Positions 34,065-42,514 of a stretch of 64,000 bases of DNA are shown here, in pieces; position 1 is the stretch's first letter; each line of letters begins with the position of its first letter. A program made the position numbers and the translations under genes. The stretch is from Planctomycetaceae bacterium (GTDB taxonomy: Bacteria > Planctomycetota > Planctomycetia > Planctomycetales > Planctomycetaceae). Where the stretch lies: contig JAWKUA010000007.1 in assembly GCA_041398785.1 (NCBI GenBank), positions 62,001 to 126,000 on the forward strand, read 5' to 3'. Under the pieces are notes generated by a model. The model ran no database searches and was not told the DNA's origin. It saw nothing but the letters and a program-made list of their open reading frames with translations.

Positions 34065-35516
34065 ATGGCTCAACTGAAGACAAAAGACGCCCTGAAGAGA
34101 TACCTGATTACCAGTCAACTGGTCAGGCTGGATGACTGGAACAGAGTCGAATCGCAGTCGACAAACGGTGATGGTGTCCCCGAGATTATCGAGCGCCTTG
34201 AAACTCAGCATCTGCTGACGTCCCTGCAGGCCCGGCGGATTCAGAAGGGCGAAACGGAAGGGCTGGTCCTTGGCCGGTACAAGCTGCTGTACCGCAACGC
34301 GTCGGGAAGTTTCGCTCGCGTGTATCGCGCGTCGTCGCTGGATGGCCGCGAAACCGTCGCGCTGAAACTGCTGCGGGAACGCTGGGCGAAGGATCCCGAA
34401 GCCGTTGCCGGTTTCGAACGCGAAGCCCGCATCTGCCAGCGGTTCAGGCATCCCAACATCGTGCCCATTCTGGATGTCGGAAACGAGGGAGACTTCCACT
34501 ACTTCACAATGGAATTCGTTGAAGGCGGAAACCTGCGCGACTTTCTCAAGATTCGCCAGTCCGTGACGCCGGCCGAAGCCACTCAGTGCATGTACGAAAT
34601 CTGTGCGGGGCTGGAATACGCACTGGAACTGGGAGCCACGCATCGCGATCTGAAGCTGACCAACGTGTTGATGAGCAGCAGAGGTGTCGCCAAGCTGGTG
34701 GACTTCGGGCTTGCGGGAGCAAATGGCCCGACGAATGCCGGTACCAGCGATGACGTCCACCGGGCGCTGGAATACGCGTCGCTGGAACGCGGCACGAACG
34801 CTCCCAACAACGATCCCCGCAGCGACATCTTCTTTGCCGGTGCCATCTTTTACGAAGTCCTGTCCGGCGAATCCCCCTGGCCCCGCACACGTGACCGGGA
34901 AGAACGCAAACAGCTCAGCCGGTATACGATGATCCGGCCGCTGGACACGTACCGTTCCGACCTGCCGTCTGACCTGCTGGCCATCATCGCACAGATGATG
35001 GACGTGAATCCCAACAACCGCTATCAGACTGCCGGCGAAGCAAAGGCCGCGCTGAAGCACGCGCTGAAGCAGATGGGAGCCTGGAAGGGCGACACAGCGG
35101 AAATCATGTCTCTCGCGCCCGGCGAACCGCGCACGTTCCGTCTGCTGGTCGTCGACAAAGTCAAAAAGCGCTGCAAGGCGCTGAAGGACTACTTCGCCAA
35201 GCATGACTTCGACACGACGTTTGTGCGAAGTCCGGAAGTCGCCGTCGAACGCCTGAAGGGGAATGATCCGCCGGACGGAATTCTGTTTCTGGCCGACTTC
35301 GACAAAGAACCAGTGCTGAGCTGTTTTCCGCAGGCTCAGGCATACGGACGTTCGAAGAAGACGCCGTGCCTGGCGGTGTTCGCCGCGGAAGATCAGGACG
35401 AAGTTCAGCGAACCCTGATTTCCACTCGCTGGGGAACGACGCTGTTTCAGCCGGTAACCCTGCGAGACATTCGCAGTCATTTCGACGAAATCGGCGCCAT
35501 CACGAAGCCTTCGTGA
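34065..35516 (+). CDS. Ser/Thr protein kinase fused to a degenerate receiver domain
   Basis: 483 aa. Residues 1-65 form a helical N-terminal module seen in planctomycete kinases (LVRLDDWNRVESQS, LLTSLQARRIQKGETEG). The kinase domain runs ~70-335: a Gly-loop variant YRNASGSFARVYRA, K101 (VALKLL), catalytic HRDLKLTN (193-200) and DFG at 213-215, so phosphotransfer residues are intact, but the P-loop lacks two glycines. Residues ~357-475 look like a response-regulator fold (FRLLVVDKVKKRCKALKDYF ... DGILFLADFDKEPVL ... LFQPVTLRDIRSHFDEI). The phospho-acceptor strand is altered (FLAD) and the usual KP is QP, so it is probably a non-phosphorylated pseudo-receiver acting in protein contact. No transmembrane segment, so cytoplasmic. 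Confidence 0.88.
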   Translation: MAQLKTKDALKRYLITSQLVRLDDWNRVESQSTNGDGVPEIIERLETQHLLTSLQARRIQKGETEGLVLGRYKLLYRNASGSFARVYRASSLDGRETVALKLLRERWAKDPEAVAGFEREARICQRFRHPNIVPILDVGNEGDFHYFTMEFVEGGNLRDFLKIRQSVTPAEATQCMYEICAGLEYALELGATHRDLKLTNVLMSSRGVAKLVDFGLAGANGPTNAGTSDDVHRALEYASLERGTNAPNNDPRSDIFFAGAIFYEVLSGESPWPRTRDREERKQLSRYTMIRPLDTYRSDLPSDLLAIIAQMMDVNPNNRYQTAGEAKAALKHALKQMGAWKGDTAEIMSLAPGEPRTFRLLVVDKVKKRCKALKDYFAKHDFDTTFVRSPEVAVERLKGNDPPDGILFLADFDKEPVLSCFPQAQAYGRSKKTPCLAVFAAEDQDEVQRTLISTRWGTTLFQPVTLRDIRSHFDEIGAITKPS

Positions 35517-35627
35517 ATCGTCCGCGTCGGCACAAGTCCGCAAGGGCGCAGGCGGTCGGGAAACCGGGAACTCGACGGGCAGGCCGTTTCTCGTCGCGCT
35601 GTGAGTATCAGGCTCTGTTCCGGATCG

Positions 35628-38177
35628 TCACGGAAGTCCGCTCAGTTTTCGCACGACCCATTCGGTCATCAGCAGTGCGAAGAACACCACCAGCAGCAGC
35701 CAGTGATCCCACAGCGACTTTTCCTGAACGGCGCTTTCGGTAACGTCGTTCGGCCGCAGCAGGTCGGGCAGTTCGCTGAGTTGCCACGGTTCCAGCATGC
35801 GGCCGCCGCTAAGCGTCGCCAGTGACTGCAGCAGATCGCGATTGCAACTGATGTCCGCCAGTTCCGTCGAAAGCTGCCGCTGAACCATGATCTGAGTCCG
35901 AATGTCCTCCGTCAGCTTCAGTCGGTCGCTCTCGACCTGCAGCCGGACTTCGTAGGCTCCCGCAGGCAGACGCGAAATGCGACCGGCAAACCGTTCGGGC
36001 GATCCTTCCACCGGAGCCAGAGTCACGCGCCGCTCTTCCCGCACGGCAGCGGCGTTCGCTTCGTCGGTGACGGCATTGCCCGCGGCGTCCAGCGGAACGA
36101 TCAGCGCCTGCAGTTGAGCGTCCTGCAGTTGATCGGCCACGTTTGGATTCCAGCGGACCGAAACGTCGATGTGTTCCGTTTCGTCGATCAGCACTTCGGA
36201 CAGCGTCATGCGAACCTGGTCGTTTCCGGCCGCCGATTTGTTGCGCGCCGCCCAGCGGACCAGTTGACCCCAGAACCGGTGATGCCAGGTGTCTCCCGCT
36301 CGGCGACGCCAGCGCCATGTGCTGTCGATGCCCATCCAGACAACCTGGCCGAATCCATAGTATTGGTGGATGATTGCGGCGGAATCTTCGCGAGCCGTGC
36401 GACCTCCGTCGATCATTGCTTCGGCCCAGACGGTCGCGGCGGCAGCCGGCGTTGCCATGTAGACCCACGGCGGTCCGGGAAGTTGTGAAAACGCCACCGG
36501 AGCAATGCCGGCTCCTTCCGGTGTCATCTGAAACATCGCCAGCTCGTCCGCCAGCGGCGTTGTCCTCAGATAAAAGGCAGATTGCGGAGCATCAGGCAGC
36601 GTCGGTCGGATCTCTTCCGCCGTCTGCTGACGAAAACTGCGCACCGGCAGCAGACGGTTCAGAATCGCCGAACTGAAATTATGCGGCATGTCACGGCGAC
36701 CGGGAACGACGACCAGCGTCATGCCGTCTTCGGCAACCGCCGATTCGATTTCCTGCCAGACGGCTTCAGAAATTCGCTGCGGGTTGACGTCACCCATCAG
36801 CAGAATGTCCGTGTTGGAAAGCTGTTCGGCCAGTTCGGGTGGTGGTGGAAGCTGACCGGGCAGAAACGTGCTGTTCAGCATCTGAATGTACGGTTGAGAA
36901 AACAGCACCGTCGAAAGCTCAACGCGCTTGTCGCGTTCCAGAGCATTCTTCAGGTATCGAAATTCCCAGCGAGCGTCCCCTTCCACCAGCAACACGCGAG
37001 TTCTGTTGTCGACCACAGAAACAACAAAGCTGCGGGAATTGTTGTCCTCCCGCAGCTCACCTTCCTGCACGTCCGTGGCAATCGCGAATTCGTGCTGACC
37101 GACCTCCTGCGACGGAATACTGAAGTCGACGTGGACCTGGTCGCCGGTCACAGTCATCAGCCGCTGGTCGATCGCGACTCCATCGCGTTCCAGTCGAACG
37201 GTAAGCTGCCGGCCGGACATCCCGGCCGCGGCGATCGTGGAACGTACCTGAGCGGTGTCGTCCAGAAACACGGACTGCGGCGCGTCGATCGAAGCGATCG
37301 AAATGTCGTGCGGCGGATACATCGAACCGACCGGCACGCTGTACAGCGGAATGCCCAGAGTTCCCAGGCGGCTGGCCTCCATTTCCGGAGCATTCAGCTT
37401 TGTCTGCCGTCCGTCTGTAAACATTACGATTCCGTTGACTCGACCGCCGCTGTCTTCGGTGACGGCGCTGGTCAGGACGCTGACGATGTCCGTGCCTCCG
37501 GGAACCAGTGAGCTTCGGTCGGAATCCAGCAGCGGCTGAAGCTGGTCGCCTGTGACGGCTTGCTGTTCGACGGCAAACGCCCGCAGGTCCACCGGTTGTT
37601 CGTGCTGCAGCGTTTCCAGCAGATCATTCGGCCTGGACTGCAGCAGACGCCGGACAAATTCCACTCGCGGCATCCTTCGCAGTTCTTCAAAGATGCCGTT
37701 GATGTGTTCGCGGCGGGCGTCTGCGAGAGTTCCGTCCACGGCCGCGTTTCCGTTGGTTGACGCGCCCCAGTCCGGCTGCCGTCCTTCTTCGAACGCGGCG
37801 ATCCAGCTTTCGATCAGGGCATCCGTGGCGTCGTTGCCCAGCATTCCCAGCGCCTGAGCCCACCGCAGCATTTCCGCCCTGCTGGCCTGCCGATCGGCGG
37901 TTTCCATGCTTTCCGACACATCCACGGCCACCAGCAACCGGCCCCGTGAGTCCGTGTCCCACGTTCTTGTCAGCACCGGCTGCAGCAGCGTCAACAGCAG
38001 AGTCAGCAACACCAGCATCCGCAGGCCCAGCAGCAGCATTCCCGTGCCGCGACTCACCAGCCGGCGTTCATACTTCATCAGAAAAACGCACAGCACCGCG
38101 GCAGCGATCGCGGCGATCACCGCTGTCGTCGTCCACGCCGCGGACTGCAGGCCGGAAAAAGTCAGTCTCCAGTTCAT
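35628..38177 (-). CDS. VWA-domain membrane protein (BatA-like / glutamine-amidotransferase-like)
   Basis: 849 aa from ATG 38175-38177; an upstream extension is open but lacks coding character. Two N-terminal membrane helices (about 15-35 and 46-68), then a von Willebrand A domain with MIDAS DVSES at residues 86-90 and a VNGIVMFTDGRQTKLN strand. Beta-sandwich repeats follow (ISIASIDAPQSVFLDDTAQV). Next is a flavodoxin/GATase-like segment (TRVLLVEGDARWEFRYLKNA, SNTDILLMGDVNPQRISEAV), then a C-terminal helix (HWLLLVVFFALLMTEWVVRK). This layout is that of the large VWA proteins that accompany MoxR ATPases and BatA in Planctomycetota; those partners are not in this window. It probably assembles an envelope or chaperone complex in the inner membrane, active site facing outward. 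Function unproven. Confidence 0.87.
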   Translation of the reverse strand: MNWRLTFSGLQSAAWTTTAVIAAIAAAVLCVFLMKYERRLVSRGTGMLLLGLRMLVLLTLLLTLLQPVLTRTWDTDSRGRLLVAVDVSESMETADRQASRAEMLRWAQALGMLGNDATDALIESWIAAFEEGRQPDWGASTNGNAAVDGTLADARREHINGIFEELRRMPRVEFVRRLLQSRPNDLLETLQHEQPVDLRAFAVEQQAVTGDQLQPLLDSDRSSLVPGGTDIVSVLTSAVTEDSGGRVNGIVMFTDGRQTKLNAPEMEASRLGTLGIPLYSVPVGSMYPPHDISIASIDAPQSVFLDDTAQVRSTIAAAGMSGRQLTVRLERDGVAIDQRLMTVTGDQVHVDFSIPSQEVGQHEFAIATDVQEGELREDNNSRSFVVSVVDNRTRVLLVEGDARWEFRYLKNALERDKRVELSTVLFSQPYIQMLNSTFLPGQLPPPPELAEQLSNTDILLMGDVNPQRISEAVWQEIESAVAEDGMTLVVVPGRRDMPHNFSSAILNRLLPVRSFRQQTAEEIRPTLPDAPQSAFYLRTTPLADELAMFQMTPEGAGIAPVAFSQLPGPPWVYMATPAAAATVWAEAMIDGGRTAREDSAAIIHQYYGFGQVVWMGIDSTWRWRRRAGDTWHHRFWGQLVRWAARNKSAAGNDQVRMTLSEVLIDETEHIDVSVRWNPNVADQLQDAQLQALIVPLDAAGNAVTDEANAAAVREERRVTLAPVEGSPERFAGRISRLPAGAYEVRLQVESDRLKLTEDIRTQIMVQRQLSTELADISCNRDLLQSLATLSGGRMLEPWQLSELPDLLRPNDVTESAVQEKSLWDHWLLLVVFFALLMTEWVVRKLSGLP

Positions 38178-38421
38178 GGCATCACTGTACTGCAAGTCGA
38201 GTTTCGCGGTCAGCCGCCGGATGAAAAAGTGTTTTGGCGCCGGAAACAGCCGGACGCGTTCGTGCGTCATGCTCCGGGACTCCGGTCCGGGAACGAATGA
38301 TGACTTCCGGTTTCGGAATTGCGAAATACAGTTCCGTCGGCCACAGTTTGACAAGACCGGTGACTTCGTTACCGCGCGCCGCACACGACTTTTCACAACC
38401 CACGCTCAGCAGGTTGCCGCA

Positions 38422-39039
38422 TTGATAACTCGCATTACCGGAATTCTGGTTCATCTTTCCGACGTCGCCGCCACGCTGAAGATTGGCGGGTTTGAACACG
38501 AAGTGCTTGTTCCCGATCTGGTTCGCCGGCAGTTGCAGGGCAGGCTTGACGAAGAAGTCAGCCTGCGGACGATCGAGTATCTGGACGGCAACCCGCAGCA
38601 GGGCCGGCTGGTCCCGCGGATGATCGGATTCGCCAGCGAAGCCGAGCGAGAGTTCTTCGACATGATCTGTTCGGTCGACGGAGTGGGTTCGAAGAAAGCT
38701 CTGCGAGCGATGGTGCGGCCGGTTCAGGAAGTGGCGGAAGCGATCGAAGAGCGGGATATCAAAACTCTCAGCACACTGCCGGGCATCGGTCCCGCCGTCG
38801 CCGAACGCATCGTCGCCAAACTTCGCCGCAAGATGGCCAAGTTCGCCCTGATGGTTGCCGTCGACGTGCCGGACAGCTCTGATCGCGACGTCCTGGCCGA
38901 TTCCTACGAAGCGCTGCTTAGCGTCGGTCATTCGCCCCAGGATGCCCGCAAGCGGATCGACCTGGTTCGCGGCAGCGGCAAGAAGCTCAAGACCGTGGAA
39001 GACGTCCTGTCCGAAATCTATCAAAGCCAGCGCGGCTGA
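38422..39039 (+). CDS. ruvA: Holliday junction branch-migration protein RuvA
   Basis: 205 aa from TTG 38422, the usual RuvA start (MITRITGILVHL), with AGCAGG 9 nt upstream. Domain I is an OB fold (ITRITGILVHLSDVAATLKI, FEHEVLVPDLVRRQLQGRLD). Domain II has HhH motifs (FFDMICSVDGVGSKKALRAM; IKTLSTLPGIGPAVAERIVA), and domain III is the UBA-like tail that touches RuvB (LADSYEALLSVGHSPQDARK). RuvA tetramers hold the junction flat for RuvB-driven migration. OB-fold loops are slightly shorter than E. coli. No ruvB or ruvC is adjacent. The gene is divergent from the VWA gene. Confidence 0.95.
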   Translation: MITRITGILVHLSDVAATLKIGGFEHEVLVPDLVRRQLQGRLDEEVSLRTIEYLDGNPQQGRLVPRMIGFASEAEREFFDMICSVDGVGSKKALRAMVRPVQEVAEAIEERDIKTLSTLPGIGPAVAERIVAKLRRKMAKFALMVAVDVPDSSDRDVLADSYEALLSVGHSPQDARKRIDLVRGSGKKLKTVEDVLSEIYQSQRG

Positions 39040-39160
39040 GTGTTCTGCAGGATCGAATGCCGCAGGCTGAGAAACAGAGATGGGATGTTGCTACGCATGA
39101 CAGGAACGGGTTTTTTATCGCGGTTCCGGCCCCCTCCCGCAAATCGCTCCGCTCTTGCGA

Positions 39161-39189
39161 CCTCCCCCGGACGCTGCGCTGGGGGGAGG
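39161..39189. repeat. GC-rich hairpin downstream of ruvA
   Basis: CCTCCCCC (39161-39168) pairs with GGGGGAGG (39182-39189) across a 13-nt loop containing GACGCTGCGCT. It lies in the 228-bp ruvA/HAD gap. There is no clear U tract in the ruvA direction. It has the look of an interspersed GC-rich repeat and could act as an imperfect terminator. Confidence 0.45.
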
Positions 39190-39267
39190 CAGAATGATCC
39201 GCGGCATCATTCACGCAGAGCGCTGCCGCCGTTGTACTGACGAATCGCTCTTCTTTCTGATTGAATC

Positions 39268-40158
39268 ATGACCCAAAACATCGAAGCCGATTTTCGGCGA
39301 GTTCACGACACAAATGTCAGCACCTGTTTTCTGCCGAACAGCGCGATCGAAATCATCGGCGGCTTCCTGCCGAAAGATGCTCCCGCGCATGTCCTGTTCG
39401 ATTTTGACGGGACGCTGAGCCTGATTCGCGAAGGCTGGCCGGAAATCATGGTCCCGATGATGGTCGAATACCTGATCGACACAGGCACCGACGAAAGCCC
39501 GGAAGTGTTGAGCGGCGTGTGTTCCCGGTTCGTCATGGAGCTGACCGGCAAGCAGACGATTTATCAGATGATGAGACTTGCCGAAGAAGTGACTCAGCGC
39601 GGCGGCACGGCTCTGGAACCGATTACCTACAAGAACGAGTACCATGCTCGGCTGATGCGCCGGATCGAATCGCGCCGCGAGCGGCTGCGTTGTGGTGACG
39701 CGACGCCGGGGGAGATGCTGGTACCGGGCAGCGATTCTCTGCTGGAACGGCTGCAGCAGCGCGGCGTCACGATGTATCTGGCCAGCGGGACGGACGAACA
39801 ATACGTCCGGGAAGAAGTCGAACTGCTGCAGCTTGACAAGTACTTTGGCCGGCACGTCTACGGAGCGCAGGATGACTATCAGGCGTTTTCGAAGGCTCAG
39901 GTCATCGAACGAATTCTGGCCGACAACCGGGTCTCCGGCGGGGCTCTGCTGGGTTTCGGCGACGGTTATGTGGAAATCCAGAATGTCCGTGACGCCGGCG
40001 GAACGGCCGTCGCCGTGGCCAGCGACGAAGCGAATCGCAGCGGGCAACCCGATCCCTGGAAACGCGAACGTCTGATCGCAGCCGGCGCGCATGCGGTCGT
40101 GCCGGACTACGGCGATGCCGAACGGCTGATCGGATGGCTCTGGAAGGAACAGGAGTAG
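39268..40158 (+). CDS. HAD-superfamily hydrolase
   Basis: 296 aa. Motif I is VLFDFDGTLSLIREGWPEIM (nucleophile Asp and the +2 Asp), motif II MYLASGTDEQYVREEVELLQ (Ser/Thr in SGT), motif III a Lys in FSKAQVIERILADNRVSG, and motif IV LLGFGDGYVEIQNVRDAG, where GDGYVE replaces the commoner GDxxxD. The cap between motifs I and II is helical (type C1), about 100 residues. It should dephosphorylate a small phosphorylated metabolite. It is the first gene of a tight three-gene operon: the next starts 4 bp after its stop. The final helix (DAERLIGWLWKEQE) is normal. Context with a PfkB sugar kinase suggests a sugar-phosphate substrate. Confidence 0.9.
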   Translation: MTQNIEADFRRVHDTNVSTCFLPNSAIEIIGGFLPKDAPAHVLFDFDGTLSLIREGWPEIMVPMMVEYLIDTGTDESPEVLSGVCSRFVMELTGKQTIYQMMRLAEEVTQRGGTALEPITYKNEYHARLMRRIESRRERLRCGDATPGEMLVPGSDSLLERLQQRGVTMYLASGTDEQYVREEVELLQLDKYFGRHVYGAQDDYQAFSKAQVIERILADNRVSGGALLGFGDGYVEIQNVRDAGGTAVAVASDEANRSGQPDPWKRERLIAAGAHAVVPDYGDAERLIGWLWKEQE

Positions 40159-40162
40159 CCCG

Positions 40163-41275
40163 ATGCCTTACCCGCAACTGGATCGTTTTGCCGTTCGCAT
40201 GGAACCGCTTCGAGCGCGTCAGAACAAGAAGACGATTGACGTCGACCACGTGTCTCCCGATGCCGCGCCGCGACCGTTATCAAGCGACGGTCGGCGAGTC
40301 GTCGAAGAAGCCGTCGAACGCATTCGCACCGCGCGGGCAAATGACCGGCCGGTCGTGGTGGCGTTCGGCGCCCATTCGATCAAGAACGGCCTGGCTCCCG
40401 TGTTTCGGCGGCTCATCGAACACGGCTGGGTTACTCATTTGGCGACGAACGGGGCCGGCATCATTCACGACTGGGAATTCGCGTATCAGGGTCAGAGCTG
40501 CGAAAACGTCGAGGCGATGGTTGCTGAAGGACGCTTCGGCAACTGGCAGGACACCGGGTTCAACATCAATCTGGCGCTGAATGTGGGAGCTTTCGAAGGC
40601 AAAGGCTATGGCGAAGCCGTTGGTGCCATGATTGAAACGGAAGGTCTGAACATCGCGAGCGCCGATGAACTGCGGCGCATCGTTGTTGACTGTTTGGCGA
40701 CCGATCCGCTCAGGTCCGCGGCGGCCGCGGATCTGTTGTACGTCGTGGAGAAGTTTGAGCTGCCGCCGGGACGCCTGCGGATTGCTCACCCGTGGAAAGC
40801 CTACAGCATTCAGGCGGCGGCATTCCGGATGGGAGTTCCGTTCACCAGCCACCCGATGATCGGCCACGACATCATCTACAATCATCCGATGAATCACTGC
40901 GCGGCACTGGGCCGAGCGGCGCAACGCGATTTTCTGGCGTTCGCGGAAAGCATCAGCCGGATTGACGGCGGCGTGTACGTGTCGATTGGATCGGCGGTGA
41001 TGAGTCCGATGGTGTTCGAAAAATCGCTGTCGCTGGCTCAGAACCTGGCGATCCAGCGGGGCGAGCATATCGACGGCCACTACATTCTGGTCAGCGATCT
41101 TGCGGAATCGACGTGGAACTGGAGCTGCGGCGAACCTCCCGAAGAAAACCCGGCCTACTATCTTCGCTACAACAAGACGTTCAGCCGGATGGGCGGAACC
41201 ATGCGATACCTGCAGTCCGATAACCGCGACCTGCTGCTGCACTTCGTTCAACTTCTGGGAGAACGCTCGCCGTGA
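40163..41275 (+). CDS. Conserved protein of unknown function in HAD/PfkB operon
   Basis: 370 aa, no signal or membrane segment. Conserved-looking blocks: ANDRPVVVAFGAHSIKNGLA, HGWVTHLATNGAGIIHDWEF, FAYQGQSCENVEAMVAEGRF, WQDTGFNINLALNVGAFEGK, HPMIGHDIIYNHPMNHCAAL and SRIDGGVYVSIGSAVMSPMV. Gly/Asn/His-rich turns after beta-strands suggest a Rossmann-like enzyme, and HDxxYxHP could be a metal or catalytic site. There is a faint overall resemblance to deoxyhypusine-synthase-type folds (TNGAGI and GGGV-like turns), but I cannot support that. It starts 4 bp after the HAD gene, and its stop overlaps the PfkB start (GTGA). It therefore probably catalyses a step between dephosphorylation and phosphorylation of the same sugar. 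Confidence 0.75.
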   Translation: MPYPQLDRFAVRMEPLRARQNKKTIDVDHVSPDAAPRPLSSDGRRVVEEAVERIRTARANDRPVVVAFGAHSIKNGLAPVFRRLIEHGWVTHLATNGAGIIHDWEFAYQGQSCENVEAMVAEGRFGNWQDTGFNINLALNVGAFEGKGYGEAVGAMIETEGLNIASADELRRIVVDCLATDPLRSAAAADLLYVVEKFELPPGRLRIAHPWKAYSIQAAAFRMGVPFTSHPMIGHDIIYNHPMNHCAALGRAAQRDFLAFAESISRIDGGVYVSIGSAVMSPMVFEKSLSLAQNLAIQRGEHIDGHYILVSDLAESTWNWSCGEPPEENPAYYLRYNKTFSRMGGTMRYLQSDNRDLLLHFVQLLGERSP

Positions 41276-42330
41276 ATTCGAAGCTGCTGACAACGGAACG
41301 GCTGGAAGAAATCATTTCGCGGTTTCGATCGAGCCGCGTGGCGGTGCTGGGCGACTTCTTTCTGGACAAGTACCTGGATATCGACCCCGCTCTGGAAGAA
41401 CCCAGCGTCGAAACGGGCAAGCCGGCTCACCAGGTGGCTTCGGTCCGCTGTTACCCCGGAGCGGCGGGAACGGTTGTGTCGAATCTTGCGGCGCTGGAAA
41501 CCGGCACGCTGCATGCCATCGGGTTTGCCGGCGATGACGGCGAGGCCTTTGAGCTTCGCCGCGGACTGGACCGGCTTCGCTGTTCCACGCGGCATCTGCA
41601 TGCGACATCGGAACGATTTACGCCGACGTATTTGAAACCTCGTGACATGACGATTCCGGGACTGGCCGGCGAACATTCGCGTATCGATACCAAGAACCGG
41701 AAGCGAACTCCCGAAGCGATTGAACGTGCGATCATTGATTCCGTGACGGAACTCGCGCCGCAGGTTGATGCGGTCATCATTCTGGATCAGGCGGAAGCCC
41801 GCGACTGCGGAGCCGTGACCGGCACCGTTCGCGACACTCTGGCTGATCTGGCGCTCCGAAACCCGCGAGTCCACTTCTGGGCGGACAGCCGCCGGCGTAT
41901 CCACGAGTTTCGAAACGTCATCATCAAGCCCAACGAATTCGAAGCGGTGGGCAACGAAGACCCGCGTCCCGGACAGAAAGTCGACATCGCCGAACTTCGT
42001 GCTGCGGTCGGCAAACTTCGTCAGCAAACGGCAGCTCCGCTGTTCATCACTCGCGGCGCGGACGGAATGTTCGTCAGTGATCCGGAATGGACGGCTGTGC
42101 CGGGTGTCCGCGTTTCCGGAGAAACAGATACCACCGGTGCCGGTGACAGTGCCACGGCCGGATGCGTGCTGGCGCTCTGCGCCGGAGCAACCTATGTCGA
42201 AGCGGCTGTGATCGGCAACCTGGTCGCGTCCATCACCATTCAGCAGTTGGCGACGACAGGAACCGCTCGCCCTGACGAATTGATCCCGCGTTTGAAACAG
42301 TGGCACGCGCAGTTCGACGACGCCGATTGA
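41272..42330 (+). CDS. PfkB-family sugar kinase (RfaE/HldE kinase-domain-like)
   Basis: 352 aa from GTG 41272, overlapping the previous stop by 4 nt. RfaE-like N-terminus: RVAVLGDFFLDKYLDIDPAL, then SVETGKPAHQVASVRCYPGA and AGTVVSNLAALETGTLHAIG, the ribokinase signature 1 region. YLKPRDMTIPGLAGEHSRID, VIIKPNEFEAVGN and the C-terminal signature ETDTTGAGDSATAGCVLALC carry the catalytic Asp in GAGD. It phosphorylates a sugar or sugar phosphate with ATP. Unlike HldE it has no nucleotidyltransferase domain. Last gene of the operon, followed by two hairpins and a convergent gene. A heptose- or hexose-phosphate substrate is likely but unproven. Confidence 0.9.
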   Translation: MNSKLLTTERLEEIISRFRSSRVAVLGDFFLDKYLDIDPALEEPSVETGKPAHQVASVRCYPGAAGTVVSNLAALETGTLHAIGFAGDDGEAFELRRGLDRLRCSTRHLHATSERFTPTYLKPRDMTIPGLAGEHSRIDTKNRKRTPEAIERAIIDSVTELAPQVDAVIILDQAEARDCGAVTGTVRDTLADLALRNPRVHFWADSRRRIHEFRNVIIKPNEFEAVGNEDPRPGQKVDIAELRAAVGKLRQQTAAPLFITRGADGMFVSDPEWTAVPGVRVSGETDTTGAGDSATAGCVLALCAGATYVEAAVIGNLVASITIQQLATTGTARPDELIPRLKQWHAQFDDAD

Positions 42331-42356
42331 TTCGAACGAAAAGGCTGCCGACCGTC

Positions 42357-42379
42357 GGCAGGTTTTTCCAAAACCTGCC
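42357..42379. terminator. Hairpin terminator in convergent gap (copy 1)
   Basis: Perfect 10-bp stem GGCAGGTTTT / AAAACCTGCC with loop TCC, 27 bp after the PfkB stop. The internal T and A runs let it work on either strand. It shares architecture and GACGGCTG-like flanks with the hairpins at 42464-42486 and 9636-9658. Confidence 0.7.
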
Positions 42380-42463
42380 AGCCGTCAGCTTCGGCACTGC
42401 TGAACGTACCACGCACCCTGCGGCGACAGACCCCGCGATGGTTGGCACGCTGGCGGGCTCCCG

Positions 42464-42486
42464 GCCCGGTTTTGGAAAAACCGGGC
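42464..42486. terminator. Hairpin terminator in convergent gap (copy 2)
   Basis: Perfect 10-bp stem GCCCGGTTTT / AAAACCGGGC with loop GGA, followed by GACGGCTGGGA. It lies 29 bp from the stop of the convergent minus-strand peroxidase gene. It matches copy 1 in layout but with a changed stem (GCCCGG for GGCAGG), so base pairing has been conserved. Confidence 0.7.
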
Positions 42487-42514
42487 GACGGCTGGGAACG
42501 CGTGACCGGTTGAC

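Noticed and set aside
34044..35543. 499-codon minus-strand frame antisense to the Ser/Thr kinase
   Set aside because: Same reason: the kinase motifs are unambiguous on the + strand.
39040..39267. Gap after ruvA considered for a small RNA or ruvB remnant
   Set aside because: Only a GC-rich hairpin is visible; no RuvB motif (Walker A) in any frame.
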